64,000 nucleotides of DNA, taken from Glandiceps talaboti. Its lineage: Eukaryota > Hemichordata > Enteropneusta > Spengelidae. A model generated the notes under the pieces. It had not been told where the DNA came from and did no database searches. It saw nothing but the letters and a program-made list of their open reading frames with translations. Shown one piece after another: positions 1 through 13,710 of this stretch (positions are counted from its first letter, which is position 1; every line of letters starts with the position of its first letter). The translations under genes and the position numbers were made by a program. The stretch spans positions 23,220,675 to 23,284,674 of the forward strand of contig NC_135560.1 in assembly GCF_964340395.1 (NCBI RefSeq), read 5' to 3'.

Positions 1-547
1 TGTCAGACATCTGTAGACTTCCATGGTTTGATTTAGAAAGTACATCCACAAGTTGGTCTTCAAAGGGGTGTCTTTGGGCATTGATTGTATAACAGTCGAG
101 CATGTATTCCCAACTCATGTACGATTTTTACATTCTTATATAATTCACAAACATACATACATGCGCATGCACATATACACGCACACCTGCACGCACACAG
201 TGACACACGTACACATACATACATACATGTACTTACTGTTATTGTTTAAGTTGTTAAGATATCAATAGATCACCGTTTCAATCAAGTGAATGTTAACATT
301 AAACATTAGACATTAGATAATATTTGCAATCCATATGTTACTACATGTAGTAACATACATGTACACAAACAAGTACTGGCATCATTTTGAATATATTACA
401 TTATTAATATGCATATGATGTCAGCAAACTTGGAGACACAAAATAAACAGGACTTACACATTGTCTCATATTTATTTTGAGTAAAACCTAACACGTTAAA
501 CCATAAATTATGTATGTTGTATTGTGGTATAATATAAGGCAAGTGCA

Positions 548-845
548 CTGTAATAATAATAATAATAATAATATTAAAAATTTATATAGCGGCTAAAATC
601 CACAGAGACAGTGATCAGAGCTGCTTAAAATACAAGACACTCATAAAAAGTACAAAAACTAAAACGATGACATCTAAAAGAAGGCTAGATTAAAAAGATA
701 CCTTTTCAGCATACATTTAAAAACATTATAATTATTACAATTACGGATTTGGAGAGGGAGGGCATTCCATAAAACTGGTGAAGCAACACTGAAAGCCCTG
801 TCACCATGTTGTTGTTTTTTGCCCTGGCTGTAACTGTACTTAGTT
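548..845. mobile_element. Interspersed SINE-like repeat with (AAT)n head
   Basis: An (AAT)n run is followed by a TTTATATAGCGGCTAAAATC-type segment and, further on, a GGGAGGGCATTCCATAAAAC-type segment. I recall this layout from interspersed repeats in several invertebrate genomes. No reading frame of note and no clear tRNA-like promoter boxes were seen. Copy number cannot be judged from one window, so the mobile-element label is an inference. Confidence 0.35.
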
Positions 846-920
846 TAATAATATTATCATGTACAAAATAATACAGTTCTTTCACATGTAAATATGTACA
901 TGCAATGCTACCATTGCTGA

Positions 921-1001
921 CTCATAGTCTGTGCTGAATCAGCTGATTGCTAATAATACCATAGTCTGTGCTGAATCAGCTGATTGCTAATAATACCATG
1001 T
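921..1001. repeat. 40-bp tandem duplication
   Basis: The segment beginning CATAGTCTGTGCTGAATCAG occurs twice back to back with a 40-bp period and no visible differences, which suggests a recent duplication. Confidence 0.85.
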
Positions 1002-1499
1002 GAACATGTCTCATGTATATGACTGTACATTATAACAATGTACTCTATTGTAAATACCATTGTAAATACCAAATAAAACAATACATTCTGATTTCCATGA
1101 ATTTCTAAAACAATTAATGTTTGTGAGCTGTGATGTCATTTTGAACAGCTGATTTTGAAAGCAATGATGTTTTCAAACTTTATATATAGAATGTCACTTA
1201 GATGTATAAATATGGTAAAACTCACTTGCATGAAATTTGTATATTTTGTAAAATCATACATTTAATTTTATTTATGTATGTATGTGAGATTATGATCAAA
1301 TGATATGCATAAATTAGTCTGTTGAGAGATTATGCCAAGTCATTGTGTTATGATGGTATTGAATAACTACATGTACATCATTGAGAAATTATTTGAATTT
1401 CTGTACTCATTATACATATGTACATACATACATGCATATATGTGAGCATGTAGACATGATACACAGACAGATACACACATATGTGTGCGTGCACGCATG

Positions 1500-1583
<84 letters not shown>
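1500..1583. repeat. (AC)n microsatellite
   Basis: About 40 uninterrupted AC dinucleotides. Confidence 0.97.
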
Positions 1584-1587
<4 letters not shown>

Positions 1588-2180
1588 ATCATCATAACCC
1601 ATTTATTTAATGGTACATGTATCTCCATAACTTCTTCATGTTCATGTTGGACTTGCATGTTTTACAGTGGTTTTTAAAAATTTGTTTTCAAGGACACTGT
1701 ATGTATAAATAAAGCAAACATACTCACTTGTGTACATGTATACTTATTTTGAATATATTGTTATAAATAGAAATTGTTGTCCAGCATGTAAAGCCACATT
1801 TGTATTTACCCAATGACTTTCAATTCCCACTCTTTGTTGAGAATTAAAACTTTCAGTCACATACTTGTTCATAGTGGATTCTAAAATGAAGTCAGTTTTG
1901 TCACATTGTAATGAATTAGTTTTAGTGTACAGTAGCCCTGTTCCAGTTCAGTTAGTTTCAATTGTTAAGAAAAGACACTGATAAAAACAAAAACCAGCAA
2001 AGTTCTAACAACAAACAGCAACATATATATATATGATTGATTCCCATAAATCATACCATGTACCATCATTTTACTGTGTTGAACCCTGGTGACCTGGGAG
2101 AACTCAGATAGATGTTACATACATGTTATACATGTATATCCACCATTACACTAGAGTATATTCACCTTTGTCTATTTCAG

Positions 2181-5100
2181 TGCCATACATTAATTACTTG
2201 GATGGCGTAGAGTTCAAGATAGGTGAGAAATTTAAGATGCCCACTAGGGTATCTTTACCTGTCAACTATCACCAAAAAGATCCAACAGAGTTGCTGAGTA
2301 GAGAAGTAAGTGAAAAAACATGTCTGTATTGCTGCAGGGTTAGAATGTCATATGTCAGTTTGGTCTGATTGTGGCTTTAACAACAGTCGAAGATGACATT
2401 AAAAGTATTTTTATACATCATACCTTTCTTTTGTTAGCAAAGTAACATAAATGTATGTTGTCATGACAACATGTAAGTGAATTGAATCAACAAATTCCAA
2501 AATATTACATTCCTTTACAGTGAAGCTAATCACAATACAAGGTGGTTTGCTGTATATGACATTAATTAGATGTGAAGGTGTGAATTTTAATATTCAAACA
2601 TTGCCCTAAACCAAATCAGAAATGCACAAACATGTACAGATTGTCCTAATTACATGTGATAATTATTGCAATGTTGAACTATTGTAATGGTAACCAGGTT
2701 GTCAAGGTAACAGTTCGGAAAGCACCATTATTGAATGCAAGCTATTATGCATGGTTGACTATGTTCATATCATTGCTCTGTTTTCATGATAAATGAGAGT
2801 ATACATACTGATGTACATTTCTACAAAGATAGTTATGAAGTAACTAAGTAAATTTCCATAAAGACATATTACAAAATTCTATTTTATTGTATCAATGTAT
2901 TGCTACACACAAGTAATTTTGTATAAAATGTCCACAGCAATATATTTAAAACATAACATGGACTGACTCTTATCATTCAGCTGATTTTGATATTTTACCT
3001 GACAAACTTCATATATATTTATATCATTGTATTTACTTAATTAAACCAAACTAGGTCATTATAAACCAAAGTGGTTTCTTTTAGTATGATTTTACAGTTG
3101 AAAATGAAGTGCTACGATGGGCAGAAGAGAGGAACAGAGCAGAAGCTGCCAGAGAAGCTGAAGAACAAGCTAGAAGAGAAGCCCAAGCTCATGTTCTTTC
3201 CCTTGGTGGTGTAGATTCTACCACTCGAAATGATTTAGATATACTTGCAAGTGCCAATGGCACCCAGGTGCTGGAACCAAGGATTGCCCCAGTGGTTGCT
3301 AATATGAGTAATGAGGTAATGCAACCGGTACTGTCAAACCCAACACGACGACAACAAAGCAACCCAGATGGTGTCAGTCCAAACAGTATCAATATAGCTG
3401 ACTTTGAAGCAGTGGCGTCAGATCCCTTTGAAGCCACAGAGTTAAAAACTATCAATGATTTAGAGGAACTTAGTCGTGTACTTGAAAGTAGTTATCCTAA
3501 TACCACGGAAGCACAACCTCGTGTGAATGGTGGAACTGTCAATGTAAATACAAGAGTTACAAATAGACCTACTATGGTTACTGATAGTGTAGATTCTTCA
3601 GTCTCAATACAAGCATCAACAGGTCAAGTGTCTTTCAGTAGAGAAAGATCAGCTGATGTTCAAGCCAATCATAATCCATATTCTGTACCTAATGGACCTA
3701 TGGCTTCTTCACCCCCATCACAAACGACAATACATGCCAACGGTTCAGCCAATGTACCTAGGCCTTTCAGTCGACATGCACCTCTTCCACCTATACCTTC
3801 ATCAAGACCGTCATCAGACCAGAGTGATAATAATTGTATGAATAACTCTAGCAGAAGTACGTCAATGCCTGATATCACAGGTGGACAGGTAAACTTTTCC
3901 AGTGAACCTAATTATGCAAGCTATCCAGACTCATTCCATACAGCCAATGATTTTGCAGCTATTCCAGCCAGAGCAGCAACACCCCCACCCCCATATCAAG
4001 AAATGGAAACGGACTCGGTAAGAGGCTCAGGTAGTCAACGTAGAAATAGACAGGCTAGAATGCATGGCGATCAAAATGTCAGATATAGAGTAGAGTCATC
4101 CCCCTCTTCATCTAACACATCAACATCACCTCGGTTGTCTGCATTCCTGCCTAGTTATCCGCAGGTAGGCAATAAATGCTGTTAAATATAATATTTTACT
4201 TGCTTGACATCTCCTAGCAACCACTAACTCGATGCCATTCTGTTACTTTTGATCAACACAGCATGTTGCATACTAAAGTCATCTTAATTCTAAAACCATG
4301 AAATAATCTAAATTTGTCTAACAGTTTGCTGTGTGGGCATCCAAAATCTAATCTTATATTGAGAAGGAAGCAACTAACAATGTACCTTGGTGATGGTGTA
4401 TGTATTCACTATCATAGCTGCTCATAGTGCATGCTTTCAATTTCACTGGCTGGAAAATATGAGTGACATGAGGGGGCTTGTACTTACAAGCTAAAGATGA
4501 GCCCCATAGGTCACTAGTATTTCCACACTGCATGAATACAAATACCAGCAAATGATATAATTATATCTCTGCAAGTAGAATAGTTGAAAAACATGGAAAA
4601 ATTATGGTGATGTGGGGAATGTTTTGACTCATATAAACCAATGACATAGACATGCATTGTCATGACATAAAATGGCCAAGGTATAAATTCCATATTATTT
4701 GTTTGAACATAATGCTTGTGTGAGGTATTATCAGGGTTATTAGACATAGTTTTAAATGTTTAATGATCTTGCTGTCTGGTGCACTTTTTACTAAAACATA
4801 TATAACAGCTGCATCCAAATACTAACCCTGTCACTTGGTACATGGTTCATGTATCTTAATAACAGTTTTGTAGTATTTAGACATTATTGGCATGTCCTTG
4901 TTACTAACACAGCACCTATAGTATTATAGTGATTCTATGTTTGTACAAATTGAAATGTGCATGTACATCACCTCAGATATTGCGATAGATATTGACAGTA
5001 CATCAGTGTTGTTTTCACATAGTGTAGTTTTTTTTTAAGTGAAATCAGAAAATTCCAACATTCTAAACAAAAATCAACCATATTTAGACTGCAGTTTGAT

Positions 5101-7093
5101 ACATTCAACTTGATGTACTGTATATTTGCATGGGAATTGCATGACAGAAACATCAACAATGAAAGTGATGCAGAAAAAGTTCAAGTTCTTTGTTCCTATG
5201 GTAACAACACATCTGTGCATTTATCATAGTCTCTTAATAGATACACACCACTACCAAGACCACCATCACAAGCCCAAGGTTACCCAATTCCGACAGAAGC
5301 ACCACCGGCATATTCTACTCTACCCAATCCGTATAGCATGATGTCATCAAAAGAAAGACAGTTTACTGATAGAATTACTGCAATGGGCTTTCCACAACAC
5401 AGAGTTGCCAGAGCTGTTCAAAGGCTTGGTGAAGACGATAAACAGGTAGGAACAAAACAGAGTCTCCCTTCATTGTCATTATACTTTTACTGTGTCCTTT
5501 ATGAACTGGATTTGATAGATTTCAATGCATTCACAAGATAACAAGAAATGGTAAATTTTTATTTTCAAAAGAGATTCAAAATGTTTGTGATGTTAACAAG
5601 AATTGTTTAAATTCAGATTATGAAAATCACAAGTACCAGCACACACATGTGAAGGAATAAGTAGCTTTTTAACAACAACAAAAAGTTCAAAACTGTCCAC
5701 AGCTTTCATTGTAACAGAATTAACCTTCTAAGTTCTATGTAGAAGTAACAGTTCTGTTACTACAATAGACATCAAGCTATGGCAAATTAAAACTATAGTT
5801 GTTGAATGTGGTAGATTATACAAGTGGGTAATAGCAGTGTCTTGATTATATGTGAATATAATCACCCTGTAATCAAGATACTGTAGTGTAAACACTGAAG
5901 TCTGACAACTTTAAGGAAAACTTGCTATGAGAGACACCAGCCTACTGTGAGTGTCATTTAAGAGTTTATATCAACATGTTACAACATCAGTGTTAGTTTT
6001 GTCTGTCTTAGCTCACCTATAGTTTAATTTTTGTCATGTCAAATAATACATGCATTGATTTTAGTACTGACATGTGATGTATACACATAATTTCTATTTC
6101 AATATTCAGGTAGTTGATACACTATGTGCAATAGAAAGACTTGTAGAAGGAGGATATCCAGAAGAAAGTGTAGAAATGGCCCTCAATGTACAGGATAATG
6201 AAGAACAGGTAAGGGGTTGTCTCACATTCTCACTAAGGCTCAGTAAGTGAAATGGCCCTCAATGTACAGGATAATGAAGAACAGGTAAGGGGCTGTCACA
6301 CATTCTCACATAGGCTCACTTTTAACAGTGAAATTATTATTAAGTATACTAACTGTACAGTGTGTACCAAAGTTTGAATATTTACTGAACTAGACTGCCT
6401 TACAAAGTTTAGGTAAGTTGTTGTGATCATGTGAGCAATTTTGATCAACAATTGTATTATCAAACCAAATGTAATGTTTGAAGTGAGAATCATCCACACG
6501 TTCTCTTCATCCAAATTTACTGGAGGTTGAGTAACCATAGGTATGAAAAGGTTAGCTTCAATATATGTAAATTCAGTAATATCGATGTAGGAAAATATGA
6601 CATTCCACCAATCTACAGACTCTACAGTGACATTATCACAGAAGGTGGACAGTTAGATGTATGTAACTGACAAGTACTTTCACACCTCAATTTACAGCTA
6701 ACCTTTTCACATCTCTGGTTAATTACTTAACACCTCCAGTAAATTTGGATCATTCTGTCAGATCCAGTTAGACACTGAAGAAGGACAAGTGATTTGTACA
6801 AAACATATCTGTTTCTCAATCAAAAGTGTAAGAATAGAACTTGTGTATATGAATCATAGTGCTTCCATGATGAACATACATAGTATTATAAAGTCAGTAA
6901 GCATCATTTTAAAAAGTTGTGCCATTTACTTAACTACAGTAAATCTATGTTATCATTGCAGGCTATAGAGTTTTTAAAACTACTGAAACAATTTGAAGAA
7001 CTAGGCTTTAAACAAGATGATATTACCCGACAATTAATTTTACATGGAACTCATCAAGATAAAGTCTTAGATGGATTGACAGCATCCTCCTAG
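2181..7093 (+). CDS. UBAP1: UBAP1, ubiquitin-associated protein 1 (ESCRT-I subunit); N-terminal exon missing
   Basis: Coding exons: 2181-2305, 3085-4164, 5230-5445, 6110-6208 and 6962-7093 (stop TAG 7091-7093). All introns are GT-AG and the phases agree. In vertebrates UBAP1 joins ESCRT-I and sorts ubiquitinated cargo at endosomes. Exon 1 reads YLDGVEFKIGEKFK, close to human YLDDVPFKTGDKFK at the start of the UMA segment. Exon 2 begins YDFTVENEVLRWAEE (human YDFSLEKKTIEWAEE), then an acidic DFEAVASDPFEATELKTIND block that matches the human DPF-ELKTID motif. A long Ser/Pro-rich linker follows. Exons 3-5 encode the C-terminal tandem UBA (SOUBA) region, including FTDRITAMGFPQHRVARAVQ. About 550 residues are visible (human 502). 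Exon 1 starts two bases into a codon, so an upstream exon must exist. The gene is tail-to-tail with KIF24. Confidence 0.93.
6173..6320 (+). repeat. 76-bp tandem duplication of UBAP1 exon end plus 5' splice site
   Basis: The last 36 bases of the 6110-6208 exon, its GTAAGG donor and about 40 intron bases (6173-6248) are repeated at 6249-6320. The exon part is identical and the intron part differs slightly. Using the second donor would add 76 nt, shift the frame and meet a stop codon quickly. Confidence 0.9.
6509..6750. mobile_element. Foldback (inverted-repeat) element in UBAP1 intron
   Basis: The left arm 6509-6557 (CCAAATTTACTGGAGGTT ... GAAAAGGTTAGCT) and right arm 6696-6750 (AGCTAACCTTTTCAC ... 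CTCCAGTAAATTTGG) are imperfect inverted copies of about 50 bp, separated by about 140 bp without a reading frame. This looks like a MITE or foldback insertion. I found no convincing target-site duplication. Confidence 0.6.
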
Positions 7094-9000
7094 CACAGAT
7101 ACAACAATGCATAATGGAGTTTTTTAATTTTTATGCCAAGATTTACCAGAGAAATATTTTTACGGTAAAATTTTTGAAAATTAAGTGCAGTAAATGAATA
7201 TGCTGAGGCTGTATAAAGGTTACCATGATTCTTAGAAATTTGACCTTGTCACTTTATTTGGAAGTGTGCATGGTACACACACAGAGTGTATCTCTTTATT
7301 TGGAAGTATGCATGGTAACATGATGTACATGTATGTATGTCTGTAAATTTTTCTACGTTTGGCAGTTACTTTACTGAGTTGTTTCAGCTAATGTAATTTA
7401 CAAATACAATGGAAGGTCATGTTTGTAGTAGATTGTACAGAGGATCACTATATTGGAACTGTGTAACACTATGCTACTACGACCCCCTACCTCCCAGCAC
7501 CTTCTAAATATATTGTCCAGTAAACAAAACAGTAAAGGCAGTATTAAAATCTTGAATTAATGAAATAGTTTGGACACTTTGGAAACTACAGCATCATTAA
7601 ATCACTGCTTTCTGTATGTACAATATGATCTTGAAGTCATTACGGATTTATTCATTCAAATTATTGAGTTGTTTTATCATTTAATTTGAATATGCAGTAG
7701 CTGAATATGAATATGAATATGAATATGAATATGAATATGAATATGAATATGATATTTGAATATGTGCTGTACAGGTGTTGACAATTTATAACAAATTATT
7801 ATCAGAATTATACTTATGAAGTACAGTCAGTTGATGTATGGCATAAACACTGATTATGAAATAATTTTGATTTGACTTAGGTTCAATTTATAAAACTTTA
7901 TCAGCCGAAATAAACCATAGGAATTAGCAATGAATCATTGACTGCCTTTTGAAAGACAGACATTTTTTGTCAATAAATGACAGTAAAAGTTGCACTATTA
8001 TTTAACTGACTTACAGTAAGGTGAAAACCCCATGTTCATTGGCTGACAAACATCAGTCTATCCACCAATCACAATTAACTTGTGAAATTTAAATCAAACT
8101 GAGAGCCAATAGGGAACTTGCAATCCAGACTGAGCATGCTCGGATGCAAAGGATTATGGGATTATCTGTGGTTATCATAATAGCTAATCAGGAGCTACTG
8201 ATAAAATTAACCTCCCACAATTGTCAGGCTCACTATGAATTAATCATTTGTGGTTATAAACAATGTATCAACATTGTTTACAATACTGATCGATTAGTAT
8301 TTTTTATCACTTCTCCCATGACGCACTATTCAACATGGCGGGTTTGCAAGTTCCCTATTGACAGCAAGATGTCCAAAATACGTAATGTCACCAAATAGAG
8401 TATTTGGAAGTAGGAAATGTGCATATTTGAGATAACAGTACTGCCAATGATAATGAAAAGTAGTCATGTTTGATTTTTAAGTTCCAGTTACAAGGTCAGA
8501 TGTAGGATTTCAGTGAATGTCATTTTTGTCGTGAAATTCCTCTCTCGGAATTTGATCTGTTTATTGTACTTATTTTTTAGTTAAATTTTAATTTCCCAGC
8601 AGACAAATCGGCCTGAATATCAGTTCCAAGTAGACCACTTAAAATCAGATTGGTTTTGCCTGGAGTTTACCTTACAAAAGAGAGGAACTTAGCAATCAGA
8701 GAAATGTTTGATATTTTAGAGACAATTGTAAATATTATTTTGATTTACAATGGTACTTTTATTACTAAATATACACTGTCTGTTGTTTGCTGTATTCCCA
8801 CATGGGTTTGTGGGATAACTTGAAATGTTTGTCTAAATACAGATGTCTTACTCAGTTCTTTGAACTTTCATACATAGATACATGTGTAGATCTGTATGGT
8901 TCAGAACAAAGTATGGCAAACATTCACACATTCTGATTCTGTAATAAAGACAACAGTTGGGATCTATGTTCATAAACCTGTGTGAGAGCAAATGAGTAAA
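7094..9000 (+). other. Probable UBAP1 3'UTR and downstream DNA
   Basis: No coding sequence is seen. AATAAA polyadenylation signals on + lie at 7909-7914, 7972-7977 and 8943-8948; which is used cannot be told from sequence. A GAATAT hexamer run lies at 7702-7752. Confidence 0.4.
7702..7752. repeat. (GAATAT)n microsatellite
   Basis: About eight copies of the hexamer GAATAT, placed in the probable UBAP1 3'UTR. Confidence 0.95.
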
Positions 9001-9642
9001 TCAAAGTGCGCCCTCAATGGCGAAAGGTATAAATGCTTTCTTTTTCATTTACGAACTTGTGAAATGTATTTTGTTTATTTGTGAAATAGAATTTTTATTT
9101 TAAGTTTAATGTAAGACTGACGCTTTGTTAGTGAAATATTAGCATTAATTAGTTGACTTCTAACATATGCCATCTTCATATTTAATTAGATGAGTGGGAC
9201 TGACTGGGGCATTTCTGTGTTCTTAAGAAACTTTGTATTGTACATATTGTATTGTAAAATATTTCCCAAGAAGAGTCTTTTGAATGCAGCATTACAGGTA
9301 GACTGTAATGGCATAGAATTCATAATTTGCTGGTGAGTTCAGCCATGCTTTAAATGGTTTGAACTTGCTGTACCTCCTCCTGTCTCCAGCATCTATAAAT
9401 CCCACTGTGATGTAATGTAGACATTGACATAATGTGCCATGTATATTATGATCTTACTTCTCCCCCCTGCAACATAAGTTAAATATCCACAGGTCTGCTG
9501 TTAAATTGTGATAAAGCTGTAGCCATACTTTTCAGTATTTTTTTGTGTCCCAGTCCTCTGTGAGAGAGGAGCTGTGGCTGTGTTCTTCAAAAGGTGTTAA
9601 ATTTTATCTGTAGCATTTGTTTAAGATATCACATGGATTCCT

Positions 9643-9754
9643 AGACTGTAAGATATGTCATGCGGTTCTGCCCTCACCAGCCTCCTCTCACCCAATGTGG
9701 GAGGGGTTGACCGATGTGTGACGGCACCCAGTCCCTGCGTACCTTACAGACTAA
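9643..9754. mobile_element. MITE-like element, TAGACTGTAAG termini
   Basis: It begins CTAGACTGTAAGATATGTCA and ends CGTACCTTACAGACTA, so the two ends are inverted copies with one mismatch in the outer 11 bp. No reading frame inside. Related sequences at 11197-11254, 14090-14159 and about 40055-40165 share the termini and the internal CTGCCCTCA or TTGACCGATGTGTGA blocks. Confidence 0.6.
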
Positions 9755-10257
9755 TAAATTCCCCTGTAGAGAGGCAAGAGTAACACTCCCATAAAATAGT
9801 CTGTATGCTATTTTTATCTGTCAATACAATGAAAACTGTATTATAGTCAAACTGACCAATCATGGCCCAGCAATGTTCTTCAGTGGTTCCAACTGTATCA
9901 AAGATGTCAACTTCTACACCAGGAGTTAACATAGTCTCAGATGTGCCATGTTGTGTTGGCTGTGCCCTATATTAACCACCAGCTAATCAGCATTGCCACC
10001 AAGACATGGCATATCTTACTTTCAACAATTCATAGAACCAGACATTTTGGTGTGAAAATCTCTCTAACAATGTACTTCACATTATATGTATCATGTCTGT
10101 GTTCATAAATGATGTCACTATCCGATTTGAACAGGTTAGAGTTGTTTTTTGCTTCTAACTTTTGAATTTGAGAAAAGAACCTCACATCATAGCACCTGGC
10201 TGTCGGTAAAGCCCATGAATTTTCAGCAGATATCCTGTTATAATATTTGAAATGGGA

Positions 10258-10279
10258 GGGGGGGGGGGGGGGGGGGGGG
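10258..10279. repeat. Homopolymer G run
   Basis: 22 consecutive G, preceded by GGGA. It may form a quadruplex and its length may be inaccurate in the assembly. Confidence 0.95.
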
Positions 10280-11196
10280 AGGTATAAAAAAATTGCAAAT
10301 CTTTCAAGCAAGTACAAATATCTCTTGTGCAGTACACTTTTTCAATATATACTGTATATCCAGTAAGCAATGCTGACACTAACCAAATAGTCATTGCATG
10401 GTTGTGGTTGCTAAGGAGAAGTGTAACAGTGCATCAAGTAAAAGTTGCTTATTTACTTTATCCCCTCATTTGTAGGAGAATTGAATTTACATCAAGAAAT
10501 AAAGAGAGAGGTAAATCATGTTGGTGTTTGTCAAACAGAACGTAATTTTACACATGCCTGATTTCTGTATATTTATAAATTATTGGCAATAAATATGAAA
10601 AGAAACAAAAATAGGTTTCTCTTGATTTATGTTTATTTGATGTGTAAATGCAACAGTAATATTGAGTGTTTAGAAAGTTTGTGATGCAGAAGTCATCTGA
10701 TGAACACCTGTATGCCTTGGGATGCCATGCTGTGAAAACCTGTTTAAACAACACTTTGATAACAGAAAATCAAAAAGTTGCGATTTTGACTCAGTATTCT
10801 GCGTGACTGTGTGACAGCATAACATGTTTAACATAATGTGAATTTTCATCTCTTAAATTAGCATGGTAATTTACATTTTAGTATTAACATCAGGCATTTA
10901 TATGACAATGGATGATATCGATTTTAGACTCGAAAAGTTGAATTTTAGTCACATTTGGCTGGTCCAGAAGAGAATTACACAAGGTTATTACTTGTCTAGT
11001 AAAGACTGGGATGACTGACAAAGCTCATGCATAATTGCATCAATCCTTAGCTACTGGTAGAGTCAGCTGACCTTTTGAATCAGGTAACCTGTAATAAGAC
11101 ACCTCTTTATGTTAATGAGTATGTTAATCACTTTATGAATGATTTATATAAAGACTTTTCTTGAAGAACCCAGTCACGATTCTGATTATTAACAGT

Positions 11197-11254
11197 GAGA
11201 GGGGTTGACCGATGTGTGAGGGCGCCCTGTCACAGCATACCTTACAGACTACAA
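11197..11254. mobile_element. Partial copy of the TAGACTGTAAG MITE family
   Basis: Shares GGGGTTGACCGATGTGTGA and the ending TACCTTACAGACTA with the 9643-9754 element. The left half is missing or diverged. Confidence 0.5.
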
Positions 11255-12002
11255 TGTTATGCAATCATTTGAAATTTCAGTGATATTTCTGTCTTCTTTA
11301 TTTGCAAATTGACAAAAAACAAAAGTAAATGAATCAACATCACGACTTCACTGATTTACTTTATGGTTGTGTCTTATTTCAATACAGATATTCCCTGGCA
11401 GTGTACAAGTCTTCGTAGAAAAGTCTCTTCCCCCCCCCCCCCCACCAACACTACAATGTGTCTGTGATAGACAGAAATTGACTTGATTTTGATAATTGAG
11501 AGGACAAGGTCAAAGGGCAATAATAATGTACACATCCATCAGAAATACAAACAAACATAGGAGACATGCATACAATGCAATAATGTAAATCCAACAAATT
11601 GATCTCTTTCCATGATCACATCCCAAGATATCAATGATGCCACAAAAGAAGACAACATCATCAGAAATTGACTGAAAATTACTCTTTAATTTACATAATC
11701 ATATTAGAATCACATAAATATGACATTTATTTTATTGTCATATATTACATCTCATAGATAAATTAAAAATAAGTTGATTCTTTATTTAATTTAACAACTT
11801 GGAAAGGAAAAAATACAAACCTACTAAACACTGAACCAAAATGAAATATTCTTTGCCTTCAAATATTTTATACAACTTTAATATTATTAGTCATGGAAAA
11901 TAAAAGCTTGAGAGAGATAAATTAGACACATATATATACAGTATGTGAAACAATGAATACATTGCATTTTGATACAGGGTTTCCAACACAAGGTATTGAC
12001 TG

Positions 12003-12256
12003 ATCTCAATATGAGGCTAGTCTCATATTGTCCTCCAATGTGAATCTGATTCTGAATCTGAGACTCAATATGAGGCTAGTCTCATATTGTCCTCCAATGT
12101 GAATCTGATTCTGAATCTGAGACTCAATATGAGGCTAGTCTCATATTGTCCTCCAATGTGAATCTGATTCTGAATCTGAGACTCAATATGAGGCTAGTCT
12201 CATATTGTTCTCTAATAAGAATCTGATTCTGTTGAATCTGAGACTCAATATGAGTT
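12003..12256. repeat. 59-bp tandem repeat, four copies, each with a palindrome
   Basis: Copies start at about 12006, 12065, 12124 and 12183, with a partial fifth at 12245. The first three are nearly identical; the fourth has substitutions and a 3-bp insertion. Each unit contains CAATATGAG-gctagt-CTCATATTG, a perfect 9-bp inverted repeat with a 6-base loop. Confidence 0.9.
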
Positions 12257-13660
12257 GATGGTGTGTGTGGAGATATTACCAATTCAAAACGATATTCAGT
12301 TCAAACCTTGTGATGAAAACAAATTCAACATAAATTACACGAAATATTTAAATAATTACTTACATATTTATAGTCTGTCAAATACAAGTCTTGACAGTTC
12401 TGATTGTACAAATTAATTCTTTTTTTTCAATAGATAAGAAAGTTGATTGTGCAGAAAACAGCAAATCATTGTCATTTAGATACTCGCACCCATTCTCAAA
12501 TTTCATTCTAAAAGTTTTATCTCTGACATTTTAGTCCTTGGCACAAAAATACTCTAAATATCAGGTGTAAATTAGTAGCAATATTGTCAAAAACCCAAAA
12601 TAAATAAAATGAAATAAAATATTATGTATGACACAATACAAACTAGTAGGAAAAAATTCAACGTCACTAAAAAACGATAAATGTTGTGAAATACTGCAGA
12701 AATTCTGATTCCAAAATGAAATACAATCACACTCATATTTCTTTGACAATTGGTATAGTCTTATTGTGTATTTCATGTGGAATGTTCTATTATCTGTAAA
12801 CAGGGGTGTCAACTTCATGACACAAAAATACAGGGGAAAGATCACTTGTCATTTATGGCATGTATACAAATTATTCAATACTACAAGTTACAAATATGTC
12901 TTTCTTGAAATTCAACATTTATCAAAAATGAAAATGAAATGTAGTTTTTTGTGATATCAAATGTATAAATCAAAAAAAAATTCTCTAGTTTCTATTTGTC
13001 GTGGATTTGTTAGTATACATCAGTAGTTTGTATTAAATAGATGAGATAAACAAAAGACTACAAAACTTTAAAAAGTAGTGACATTACATATATTGTTTCT
13101 TTTTTTTCACTAATGTTTCTAGTCAGAACAATATGTGTCTACATACAATTACAGACTACTGTCAACCTGCTTTATCTTTTAAAATAAATAAACAACTAAA
13201 ATATGAATTTGAAAAGTGTAGAATAGTGGACTGTCTCATTTGTTACCAAGTTAGGGAGTTATTGTTATGGTTTAGTAGAGATACAAAGGATTCAGCACCC
13301 CTAACATTAAGTTGATTTGTAACTTCAGGTATGAATGGCCACTAGTGTTCTGCTCTTGTACCTTCATTTACATATTAAACCAAAATGATGGGTACAGTCC
13401 AGTGTGACCTTTGACATGCTATTGACACACTGTAATTTCATGTGACATAACAAAATCAGATGTTCCCCTATTTCTTACAATGTTGTGGCCCTAAAGAAAC
13501 AACAATTTTTATCATTTTGACTTGGAGCAAAAAATGTCTGTTATTATTACAGGGCACACTGGTACTTTTGAGTTTTACATCACAATTACTAAATGTTGTG
13601 TGTTATGTCAGACAACTGGAATGTATGGTGTCAATATTTACTATAAGGGGAATGATATTG

Positions 13661-13710
13661 TGCGTGTTGTGTTGTGTTGTGTTGTGTTGTGTTGTGTTGT
13701 GTTGTGTGTA
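13661..13710. repeat. (GTGTT)n microsatellite
   Basis: About nine copies of the pentamer GTGTT. The short frames across it are artefacts. Confidence 0.93.

Larger units (their letters stand above)
1..2180. other. Upstream or intronic region of UBAP1
   Basis: I see no supportable coding exon here. The stretch should contain, or lie downstream of, the first UBAP1 exon, because the first exon I can identify (2181) begins inside a codon. It holds an interspersed repeat (about 548-845), a 40-bp tandem duplication (about 921-1001) and a long AC dinucleotide run (1500-1583). The short frames across the AC run are repeat artefacts. Confidence 0.5.
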
